From positions 114,098 to 178,097 of the forward strand of contig JBGAIH010000005.1 in NCBI GenBank assembly GCA_044225675.1: a stretch of DNA of 64,000 nucleotides, in the 5' to 3' direction. The position numbers were made by a program, and so were the translations under genes. The stretch comes from JACMQX01 sp044225675. Lineage in GTDB: Bacteria; Pseudomonadota; Gammaproteobacteria; Burkholderiales; Burkholderiaceae_C. Positions 26,342 through 33,723 of the stretch are shown here, in pieces. Position 1 is the first letter of the stretch. The number at the start of each line of letters is the position of its first letter. The notes beneath the pieces are model-generated. The model saw only the letters and a list, made by a program, of their open reading frames with translations. It was not told the DNA's origin and did not search any database.

Positions 26342-27523
26342 TCAGATCGCTCCAGCCGCGCGCATCGCGGCGATGTCGTTGTCGCTGCGGCCGAGTTCGC
26401 GCAGGATGGCCTCGGTGTGCTGGCCGACGGCGGGGACCGGGTCCATGCGCGGCTCGAAGGCGTTGCTGCGGCCGGGCGGCAGCAGCGCCGGGATGTCGCC
26501 GGCCGGCGTGCCGACCGTGGCCCAGCGGTCGCGCGCCCTGAGCTGCGGGTGGGCCCACAGGCCGGCCATGTCGTTCATGCGCGCGTTGGCGATCTGCGCT
26601 TCGTCCAGCCGCGCCTCGACCTGCGCGGTGTCCAGCCGCGCGAAGGCCGCGAGGATCAGGGCCTTGAGGTCGGCGCGGTGCTCGTTGCGCCGCGCATTGC
26701 TGTCAAAGCGCGGATCGGTGGCCACGGCCGGGTCCTGCAGCACGCGTTCGCAGAACACCTTCCATTCCCGCTCGTTCTGCAGGCCCAGCATGACCGTGCC
26801 GCCGTCGCCGGCGCGAAACGGCCCATAGGGATAGATGCTTGCGTGCGAGGCGGCCGCGCGCGGCGGCGGCGGCGCGCCGTCGAAGGCGTAGTACATCGGA
26901 AAGCTCATCCATTCGGCCAGCGATTCGAGCATCGAGACGTCGATGTGGCTGCCCCGGCCGCTCCTGCCGCGCTGGATGAGGGCGGCCATGACGCTCGAGA
27001 AGGCGTACATGCCGGCGGCGATGTCGGCAATGGAGTTGCCGGTCTTGCACGGCTCGTCGGGCGTGCCCGTCACCGACAGCTGGCCCGCCTCGCTCTGGAT
27101 CAGCAGGTCGTAGGCCTTCTTGTCGCGGTAGGGGCCGTCGTTGCCGTAGCCGGAGATGTCGACCACGATCAGGCGCGGGTTGTGTGCCGACAGCGCCTCG
27201 TACGACAGGCCCATGCGCGCGGTTGCGCCGGGTGCGAGGTTCTGCACGAGCACGTCGGCATGGGCCAGCAGGTCCGTCAGCACCGCCAGCGCTTCGGGCT
27301 GCTTGAGGTCGAGGGCCAGGCTTTCCTTGGAGCGGTTGGTCCAGACGAAATGCGAGGACTGGCCCTTGACGCGCGTGTCGTAGGCCCGTGCGAAGTCGCC
27401 CGTGCCCGGTCGCTCGATCTTGATGACGCGCGCGCCGAGGTCGGCCAGCTGCCGGGTGCAGAACGGTGCGGCAATCGCATGTTCGAGGGAGATGACGGTG
27501 ATGCCGTCGAGCGGTCGGGTCAT
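26342..27523 (-). CDS. Family III CoA-transferase (CaiB/BaiF)
   Basis: The 393-residue enzyme begins with LDGITVISLEHAIAAPFCTRQLADLG, then RVIKIERPGTGDFAR, NLAPGATARMGL and the catalytic Asp (D167 in NSIADIAAG). The sequence style is that of dicarboxylate CoA-transferases such as succinyl-CoA:malate or itaconate types. A CitE-like lyase gene lies directly upstream on the same strand, 84 nt away. Transfer of CoA to a dicarboxylate followed by lyase cleavage of the resulting hydroxyacyl-CoA is a known logic, for example malyl- or citramalyl-CoA. I infer that here. Confidence 0.9.
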   Translation of the reverse strand: MTRPLDGITVISLEHAIAAPFCTRQLADLGARVIKIERPGTGDFARAYDTRVKGQSSHFVWTNRSKESLALDLKQPEALAVLTDLLAHADVLVQNLAPGATARMGLSYEALSAHNPRLIVVDISGYGNDGPYRDKKAYDLLIQSEAGQLSVTGTPDEPCKTGNSIADIAAGMYAFSSVMAALIQRGRSGRGSHIDVSMLESLAEWMSFPMYYAFDGAPPPPRAAASHASIYPYGPFRAGDGGTVMLGLQNEREWKVFCERVLQDPAVATDPRFDSNARRNEHRADLKALILAAFARLDTAQVEARLDEAQIANARMNDMAGLWAHPQLRARDRWATVGTPAGDIPALLPPGRSNAFEPRMDPVPAVGQHTEAILRELGRSDNDIAAMRAAGAI

Positions 27524-27607
27524 GGCGGGGCTCCGGTGAGGTGAGGCGGGGGAGAGGCGGGTCGTTGCGGGGTCGGGGTGGCGCGCACGTGGCAGCGGGA
27601 CGAAGAC

Positions 27608-28519
27608 TCAGTCGCGGGCGCGCGCCAGCACCTGCGATGCCAGGCGCAGCACCGGCGCATCGACCATGCGGCCGTCGACCTGCACCGCGCCGCCGCCGCT
27701 GGCCTCGGCGGCCGCGAGCACGCGGCGGGCCCAGTCGCATTCCTCGGCCGACGGCGCCAGCGCCTGGTGGGCCGCCGCCACCTGCGCAGGATGGATGCAG
27801 AGCTTGGCCGAAAAGCCCATGCGCAGGCCGCGCCGCACGTCCGCGTCGAGCTGCGCCACGTCGGCGATGTCGGGCGTCACGCCGTCGATCGGCGCGGCAA
27901 GTCCGGCGCGGCGCGACGCTGCCGCCACGGCCCAGCGCGCGGGCGCCAGCTCGGCCTGGTCGGCACCGGCGCGCAGTCCGACGTCGGCCTGCAGGTCGAG
28001 ATGGCCGAAGGCCAGCCGCACCACCTGCGGCGCGCCCGCGACGGCGTCGAGCACGGCAAAGGCCTGGGCCGTCTCCACCAGCGCGATCAGCGGCAGGCCG
28101 GGGCAGGCGCGGGCGACCTGGCCGAGCGCCTGCGGGTCTTCCGCCTTGGGCACGATGGCGCTGGCCAATCCGCCGGACGCGAGGGCCGTCAGGCAGGCGA
28201 GATCGGCCGCATGGGCCGGGCTGCCGGCCGGGTTGATGCGCACCAGCAGGCGGGCGCGGGCGTCGGGAGGCAGGCCGCCCCACGCGCCGGCCAGTGCGGT
28301 GCGGGCCGCGTCCTTGCGGTCGGGCGCGACGGCGTCTTCCAGATCGGCGATCGCGAAGTCGGCGCCCGAGGCCACGGCCTTGGCCAGGCGGTCGGGCCGG
28401 TCGGCCGGAACGAACAGGAAGCTGCGCGCGGCGGCCAGGCCGGCGGCGCGGCCCGCGTCCACCGCGTGGGCGGAGGAGCCGGAGCCAGATGAAGCGGGAA
28501 GGGACGGGGCGGCGTTCAT
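27608..28519 (-). CDS. HpcH/HpaI (CitE-like) CoA-ester lyase
   Basis: In this 303-residue TIM-barrel protein, RSFLFVPADRPDRLAKAVA and ADFAIADLEDAV carry the conserved Arg and metal-site region, with LIALVETAQAF (conserved Glu) and CIHPAQVAAAHQAL at the C-terminus. This is the CitE/malyl-CoA/citramalyl-CoA lyase branch, which cleaves 3-hydroxyacyl-CoA to acetyl-CoA and a 2-oxo acid. The first 30 residues are low-complexity. It pairs with the CoA-transferase downstream and diverges from a LysR gene (103 bp gap). Confidence 0.88.
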   Translation of the reverse strand: MNAAPSLPASSGSGSSAHAVDAGRAAGLAAARSFLFVPADRPDRLAKAVASGADFAIADLEDAVAPDRKDAARTALAGAWGGLPPDARARLLVRINPAGSPAHAADLACLTALASGGLASAIVPKAEDPQALGQVARACPGLPLIALVETAQAFAVLDAVAGAPQVVRLAFGHLDLQADVGLRAGADQAELAPARWAVAAASRRAGLAAPIDGVTPDIADVAQLDADVRRGLRMGFSAKLCIHPAQVAAAHQALAPSAEECDWARRVLAAAEASGGGAVQVDGRMVDAPVLRLASQVLARARD

Positions 28520-28622
28520 CCCCGCATGGTCGGGCAGGCGGCTGCGCGCCGCAATCCGTCATTTCGGGAGCGAGCCTTTGGCGAAAGCGAAAGCTGCCCT
28601 GCAAAGTCGCTACGATGGCCGG

Positions 28623-29528
28623 ATGAACTTCGACCTGACGGACCTGCGGCTCTTCGTGCTGGCGGCCGAGGAGCTCAACCTCACGCGTGCGGCGGCGCGC
28701 CAGCACCTGTCGCTGGCGGCGGCGAGCGCGCGCATCAAGGCGCTGGAGGAGCAGGGCGGGCTGCCGCTGTTCAAGCGCGAGGCGCGCGGCCTGCAGCTGA
28801 CGGCGCCGGGCGAGGCCTTCCTGCACCACGCACGCGAGATGCTGCGGCAGGTCAGTGAACTGCGCAACGATCTGCACGACTACAGCGGCGGCCTGCGCGG
28901 CCACTTGCGCGTGCTGGCCAACACCACGGCCGTGTCGGACTTTCTGCCCGAGCTGCTGCCGCCTTTTCTGGCCGCCAACCCGCGGGTGAACATCGACCTG
29001 CAGGAGCGCCCCAATGCCGAGATCGCGCGCGGCGTGGCCGATGGCCGCGCCGACCTGGGCATCGTGGCCGGCCAGGTCGACCGGCTCGGCCTGCAGGCGC
29101 TGCACTTCAGCACCGACCGCCTCGTGCTCGTGACGCCGCGCGGCCACCGGCTGGCCCGGCGCAAGGTGGTGGCCTTTGCCGAGACGCTCGACGAGGACGC
29201 CGTGGGCATGCACCACGGCAGCACGCTGCAGGCCTTTCTCGCGCAGGAAAGCGACAAGCTCGGCAAGCCGATGAAGCTGCGCATCCAGCTGGCGAGCTTC
29301 GATGCGATGTGCCGCATGATCGGCGCGGGCGTCGGCGTGGGCGTCGTGCCCGAGTCGGCGGCGCTGCGCAACCGCGCCTCGCTGAAGCTGGCGCTGGTGC
29401 CGCTGTCGGATGCCTGGAACGTGCGGGAGCGCTACCTGCTGGCCCGCGATTTCGCCCAGCTGCCGAGCTATGCGCGCAACCTGGTCGATGCCGTGCGCGA
29501 GTGGCACGGGCCGGTGCAGCGCGGCTGA
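28623..29528 (+). CDS. LysR-type transcriptional regulator
   Basis: This is a 301-residue LysR protein: DLRLFVLAAEELNLTRAAAR and ASARIKALEEQGGLPLFKR form the DNA-binding domain, and the effector domain begins near residue 90. It diverges from the CitE-like lyase and CoA-transferase genes and is therefore their probable regulator. The ATG at 28623 is the first that fits the family start. Nothing unusual is seen. Confidence 0.9.
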   Translation: MNFDLTDLRLFVLAAEELNLTRAAARQHLSLAAASARIKALEEQGGLPLFKREARGLQLTAPGEAFLHHAREMLRQVSELRNDLHDYSGGLRGHLRVLANTTAVSDFLPELLPPFLAANPRVNIDLQERPNAEIARGVADGRADLGIVAGQVDRLGLQALHFSTDRLVLVTPRGHRLARRKVVAFAETLDEDAVGMHHGSTLQAFLAQESDKLGKPMKLRIQLASFDAMCRMIGAGVGVGVVPESAALRNRASLKLALVPLSDAWNVRERYLLARDFAQLPSYARNLVDAVREWHGPVQRG

Positions 29529-29790
29529 GCACGTGCGGGCCCTCGGGTCCCGGGGCTTTCCCGCGTCCGGGCTTCCGGGTTTTCCGGCTTTCTGGCTGTC
29601 TGGTTTTTGTGGCCCTGCGGCGGCGCTGGCTATTGCGAAATGATTAATCTTCCCTCTTGGGGCGCCAACGCGCGTTGCGGCCGCGCCGCAGGGCGGCTGC
29701 GGTTCGGTGGTCAAATTCGACAGTTCGTCGCACATTGCTTGGGCCGCGCCCTTTAATGCGCGACAGTGCAACCTCACCTGGCCCTTCATC

Positions 29791-30861
29791 ATGGAACCGA
29801 AGCTTTTCGCCCCCAAATCGCTGGCCTGCATGCCCGACCAGTCATGGCAATCCATGGCCGGCTCGCTGGTGTTTGCCGTGCTCGTGCACGCGGCAGCGGC
29901 GGTGTTCCTGCACATGACGCTACCCCAGCTCGGCAGCCTGGGCACCGTCATGCTGTTCAGCCAGAGCATCGGCCTGTCGGTCGTGCTGGCCGGCTGGCTG
30001 GTGGTCAAGACGCCCTGGGTGCGGCGGCTTCAGCCCAATGCGGCGTTCTTCGTCACCCTGGTGATCGCCCTGCCCGTGGGCTATCTGGCCGGCCGCGCGC
30101 TGTGCTTCTGGCTCATGGACGAGCATTTCACGCTGTTTGCGCCCGACGAGGCGCGCATGTTCCCGATCTTCGGCACCGCGCTGGTGTCGGGGCTGGTGCT
30201 GTACGCGCTGGGTGTGCGCCGCCAGCTCGCCCGGGTCGAGGCCCAGCGCATGGAGGCCCAGCGCCTGGCCACCGAGGCCCAGTTGCGGCTGCTGCGCATC
30301 CAGCTGGAGCCGCACATGCTGTTCAACACCCTGGCCAACCTGCGCTCGCTGGTGGACGAGGAGCCCGAGTCGGCCAAGGCGATGATCGACCAGCTGATCT
30401 GCTACCTGCGCGCCACGCTGGCGGCCTCGTGCAACGAGTCCACCACGCTCAAGCAGGAGTTCTCCCAGCTCAAGGCCTACCTGGACATCATGGCCCTGCG
30501 CATGGGGCCGCGCATGTGCTACACGCTCGATCTGCCCGAGTCGCTGGCGCAGACCCGGATCCCGCCGATGCTGCTGCAGCCGCTGGTGGAAAACGCCATC
30601 AAGCACGGGCTGGAGCCCAAGGTGGGGCGCGGCTCGATCGACGTGAAGGCCGCCTGCGACGGCCCGAGCGTGGTGATCACCGTGAAGGACACGGGTCTGG
30701 GCCTGCCGGCCGACCATGACCCCGAGGTCAAGAGCAAGTCCTACGGCCTGGCCCATGTGCGCGACCGCCTGCGCGCGGCCTACGGCCAGCGGGCCCGGCT
30801 GCTGCTCGACCGCAACGAGGGGGCCGGGGGTGTGTGCGCCACCGTGACCATTCCCGCCTGA
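29791..30861 (+). CDS. LytS-type sensor histidine kinase
   Basis: The 356-residue membrane protein has about four hydrophobic segments (roughly 22-42, 48-72, 83-108, 124-142) followed by a His_kinase domain. The phospho-accepting His is H175 in QLEPHMLFNTLANLRS, and the ATPase part has LLQPLVENAIKHGLEP and DTGLGLPAD. No extracytoplasmic sensor domain of note is present. The response regulator gene follows after 19 nt, so they form a pair. The 262 bp upstream hold no other gene; I saw no convincing promoter in them. Confidence 0.92.
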   Translation: MEPKLFAPKSLACMPDQSWQSMAGSLVFAVLVHAAAAVFLHMTLPQLGSLGTVMLFSQSIGLSVVLAGWLVVKTPWVRRLQPNAAFFVTLVIALPVGYLAGRALCFWLMDEHFTLFAPDEARMFPIFGTALVSGLVLYALGVRRQLARVEAQRMEAQRLATEAQLRLLRIQLEPHMLFNTLANLRSLVDEEPESAKAMIDQLICYLRATLAASCNESTTLKQEFSQLKAYLDIMALRMGPRMCYTLDLPESLAQTRIPPMLLQPLVENAIKHGLEPKVGRGSIDVKAACDGPSVVITVKDTGLGLPADHDPEVKSKSYGLAHVRDRLRAAYGQRARLLLDRNEGAGGVCATVTIPA

Positions 30862-30880
30862 GCGACCGAAGGCCCGACGC

Positions 30881-31702
30881 ATGAGCCCGATGCCCGCCCA
30901 GCCCACCGCGATGATCGCGGAAGACGAACCCCGCCTGGCGCGCGCGCTGGTCCGCCAGCTCGAGCAGGCCTGGCCCGAGCTGCGGATCGTCGCGCAGGCC
31001 GAGGACGGCGTGTCGGCGGTCGAGCTGGCGCTGGAGCACCGGCCCGACATCCTGTTCCTCGACATCAAGATGCCCGGGCGCACCGGCCTGGAGGTGGCCG
31101 AGGCCGTGACCGACGACTGGCCCGAGGACCAGCCCGAGCCGCTGCTGGTCTTCGTGACCGCCTATGACGAGTTCGCCGTGGCCGCCTTCGAGCATGCGGC
31201 CACCGACTACCTGCTCAAGCCAGTGGTGCCCGACCGTCTGCAGACCACCATCGACCGGCTCAAGGACCGCCTGGCCTCGCGCGCCGATGCCCCCGGCGCC
31301 GGCGACATGGCCGGCCTGCTGCAGCGCGTGCAGGCGATCGCCGCGCCCGCAGGCGAGCCCGATGGCGGGCAGGAGGAACGCATCAGCATCATCCGCGCCG
31401 GCGTGGGCAACACCGTGCGGATGATCCCGGTGCAGGACGTCATCTGCTTCGAGGCCACCGACAAGTACGTCAACGTCATCACCGCCACCGGCGAAGCGCT
31501 CGTGCGCCTGAGCCTGCGCGAGATCATGTCGCGCATCGACGCCACCGACTTCATGCAGGTCCACCGCAGCGTCATGGTCAACGCCAAGTGCATCGAATCC
31601 GCCACCCGCGACGAAGCCGGCCACTACACCCTCGCCCTCAAAGGCCTCCCCCGCCGCGTCAAGGTCAGCCGCGCCTTCGCGCACCTGTTCCGCCCCATGT
31701 AA
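30881..31702 (+). CDS. LytTR-family response regulator
   Basis: The 273-residue regulator has an N-terminal receiver domain with the acidic pair EDE, phospho-acceptor D61 (LFLDIKMPGR), TAYDEFA and the conserved Lys in YLLKPVV. A C-terminal LytTR DNA-binding domain (about 165-270) contains VICFEATDKYVNVITATGE and FMQVHRSVMVN. It is the partner of the LytS-type kinase just upstream. Target genes are not evident, since the following genes are convergent after a structured repeat region. Confidence 0.93.
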   Translation: MSPMPAQPTAMIAEDEPRLARALVRQLEQAWPELRIVAQAEDGVSAVELALEHRPDILFLDIKMPGRTGLEVAEAVTDDWPEDQPEPLLVFVTAYDEFAVAAFEHAATDYLLKPVVPDRLQTTIDRLKDRLASRADAPGAGDMAGLLQRVQAIAAPAGEPDGGQEERISIIRAGVGNTVRMIPVQDVICFEATDKYVNVITATGEALVRLSLREIMSRIDATDFMQVHRSVMVNAKCIESATRDEAGHYTLALKGLPRRVKVSRAFAHLFRPM

Positions 31703-31713
31703 AGCGCCTCTCA

Positions 31714-31814
31714 GAGCGAAGAAGCGCCATCCGTGAGCGCAGGCCGCGCATGGCCGCCCCAAGCGGCCGCGCGCCCCCCAGTGGGGCCTGGAAGGTCGCT
31801 TCGGGGGGGCGTCC
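31714..31814. repeat. Intergenic structured repeat, copy 1 (degenerate)
   Basis: About 100 bp beginning GAGCGAAGAAGCGC, containing GGCCGC-N5-GCGGCC and a shortened C-run/G-run pair, and ending near GGGGGGGCGTCC. It matches the second copy downstream along most of its length but has lost the last hairpin. It lies just past the response regulator stop. Confidence 0.85.
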
Positions 31815-31831
31815 AGTCCCCAGCCCGCACC

Positions 31832-31937
31832 GAGCGAAGAAGCGCAATGCGGGAGCGCAGGCCGCGCATGGCCGCCCCAAGCGGCCGCGCGCCCCCCAGT
31901 GGGGGGAGGCGACCGAAGGTCGCATCGGGGGGCGTCC
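31832..31937. repeat. Intergenic structured repeat, copy 2 with three perfect hairpins
   Basis: The same unit as the preceding copy, in the same orientation. Three successive perfect 6-bp stems are visible: GGCCGC/GCGGCC (31870-31886), CCCCCC/GGGGGG (31892-31906) and GCGACC/GGTCGC (31909-31923). It ends at the phospholipase stop codon. This is REP-like, and could act as a bidirectional terminator between convergent genes. Confidence 0.88.
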
Positions 31938-33283
31938 TAGAAGTCCACCAGACTCAGCCCCACGCTGATCAGCGTGCGGCGCCGGTTGTAGTCGATCATG
32001 CTGTCGCCGTAGCCGCTGAAGATCTGCGTGTGCAGGCGCAGGCCGCTGGGCTTGTCGGCGCTTTGCGGCGCCAGGGCCTTGAGCCATTCGAGCCGGACCG
32101 AGCCGTTGGCCTGGCGTGAGAGTGAATGGCGCACCGTCAGTCCGAGGGTGTTGTCCTTGTTGACGTTCCAGTAGGCTGCCACTTCGCCGCGCCCGACCAG
32201 GTCGCTGATGTCAGGGTTGTCGTCGCTGCCCGAGCGCTCGCGCAGGCGCTTCCAGATGCGCGCCTGCACGGCATAGCGGTTGCCGTTCTCGAAACCGGCC
32301 ATCAGGTAGGTGCGGTTCCAGCTGCGTGACAGCGGCAGGTTCTGCCCGTTGGACTGGTGGTTGATCGCCAGGCCGCCGTAGGTCATGCGCCAGCCGGCCG
32401 GCATCTCGATGTTTGTGGGGTAGACGTAGATCAGCTCCGGCTCATGGTCGGTGGCCCGGAACGGCCGCGACAGCGAGCCGCTGAACAGCTGCCAGTACGA
32501 CTGCTGCGTGTAGGCGAACCACAGCGAGTCCTTGAGCGGGCCGTCGTGGGTCAGCAGGTCCTTGGCGATCTTGGTGCGGATCGACAGCTGGATGCGGTTC
32601 TCGGTGTTGCGGTAGTTGGTGGCGGTGGCGGCCGTGTGGCCCGGCGTGGGCGAGGTGGGCTGGCGGTTGACGCCGTCGGAGCTGACGACCGACAGGCTGA
32701 TCGGCCGAAAGCCGCGGATGCCGAAGGTGCCGCAGTCGGTGCCGTCCTCCAGCTCCCAGAAGCGCGACAGGTTGGAGTACTGGCCGGCGTGGCAGCCGCG
32801 CTCGATGACGGCGATCGCCGGCGCTGGCGTCAGGGCCGGCGCGGGTGCGATGGCTTCGGCGGCGGCGGTCGACTCCGGCCGCGCAGCGGCGGGCTGCGAC
32901 GTCGCGGTGGGCGGCTGCGACGTAGACGAGGGCGGCTGCGACGTAGAGGAAGGCGGCTGTGCCGCGGCCGAGGCCGCCGGCACGCCCGGCTCTCCCCTCA
33001 CGCTGCGGGCCCAGTTGTCAAAGCAGGCCAGGCGCGCCGAATCGCTGGCGGCGAGTGTGGTGCAGGCCTGCCAGCCTGCGGGCGGCGTCGCCGGGGCCGT
33101 GGCAGAAGACGCACGGGAGGCCGGGGCGGGGGATGGCGCTGTGACGGGCGCAGGCTGGGCCTGCGCCACGGACGCCGCCGCCCAGGCCGCAGCCGTCAGT
33201 GCCAGCCCGGCAGCTTGCGCAACACGAAGGCCCTTGCAGGCCCCGAAGCGGGCGCCCGAACGCCCCTGATTTCTTTTCCGCAT
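31937..33283 (-). CDS. pldA: Outer-membrane phospholipase A (PldA)
   Basis: The 448-residue protein has a signal peptide (hydrophobic core about 21-40, ending AQAQ), a Pro/Ala/Ser/Thr linker with repeated SQPPSST units (about 108-130), and a C-terminal beta-barrel. The catalytic set matches enterobacterial OMPLA in residues and spacing: H309 and S311 in NHQSNG, then N323 in SWNRTY. It hydrolyses acyl chains of outer-membrane phospholipids, usually as a calcium-dependent dimer. The terminal Phe fits barrel assembly. The N-terminal extension of about 160 residues is longer than in the E. coli enzyme. Its first 88 bp overlap the preceding gene in another frame. Confidence 0.92.
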   Translation of the reverse strand: MRKRNQGRSGARFGACKGLRVAQAAGLALTAAAWAAASVAQAQPAPVTAPSPAPASRASSATAPATPPAGWQACTTLAASDSARLACFDNWARSVRGEPGVPAASAAAQPPSSTSQPPSSTSQPPTATSQPAAARPESTAAAEAIAPAPALTPAPAIAVIERGCHAGQYSNLSRFWELEDGTDCGTFGIRGFRPISLSVVSSDGVNRQPTSPTPGHTAATATNYRNTENRIQLSIRTKIAKDLLTHDGPLKDSLWFAYTQQSYWQLFSGSLSRPFRATDHEPELIYVYPTNIEMPAGWRMTYGGLAINHQSNGQNLPLSRSWNRTYLMAGFENGNRYAVQARIWKRLRERSGSDDNPDISDLVGRGEVAAYWNVNKDNTLGLTVRHSLSRQANGSVRLEWLKALAPQSADKPSGLRLHTQIFSGYGDSMIDYNRRRTLISVGLSLVDF

Positions 33284-33723
33284 GAATCGTCCACCACAGT
33301 TCCAGTCCAACTGGCTGCAATGCTAGTGCCATCGACCGACTCGTCGAGCGAAAATTCGCCGTTGTCGACATCGCCCGACACCAGCCCCTTGACACCGTCG
33401 CGGTTGATGCCCCCACGCACGCTCTCGGCATAGTCCGGGTGCTTTTCCAGAAGCAGCGTGGCGCCCGGCCAGCCGCCCTCGAACTCCGCGCGCCACAGGC
33501 CGTAGAGCTGCAGGTGACTCATCTCGGCCGCCCGGGGACAGGCGGCCGGCTGTGCGGCAGCTCCGGTAGCGGCGCCGGCAGGGGCGCCTGTTCCCTGCGC
33601 CAACGCCACCGCACAGGCGCCCGTCATGAGCAGGGCGGCCGCCCTGCTCATCCTGCGGGCCATGACGTCGAGCACGGCACTGCTCATGACGCGGCCCATG
33701 ACGCGATTCATCACGCGGCTCAT
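33196..33723 (-). CDS. Putative exported protein of unknown function
   Basis: The frame runs from an ATG at 33723 that overlaps the helicase stop (ATGA). The first 13 codons repeat a 12-nt unit ATG-N3-CGCGT-N, giving MSRVMNRVMGRVM, so several in-frame starts exist; MARRMSRAAALLM (start at 33663) looks like the true signal peptide, with cleavage near ALAQG. The mature part, about 110 residues, contains LYGLWRAEFEGGWPGATLLLEKHPDY and two Cys residues (ACPRA, DDSCGKE). I do not recognise the family. Its 3' end overlaps the phospholipase gene, which suggests co-expression and perhaps an envelope role. Confidence 0.65.
   Translation of the reverse strand: MSRVMNRVMGRVMSSAVLDVMARRMSRAAALLMTGACAVALAQGTGAPAGAATGAAAQPAACPRAAEMSHLQLYGLWRAEFEGGWPGATLLLEKHPDYAESVRGGINRDGVKGLVSGDVDNGEFSLDESVDGTSIAASWTGTVVDDSCGKEIRGVRAPASGPARAFVLRKLPGWH

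Noticed and set aside
26703..30008. An 1101-codon minus-strand open frame spanning the CoA-transferase, lyase and LysR region
   Set aside because: It crosses well-supported genes in a different frame, has Arg/Pro-rich composition, and shows no domain.
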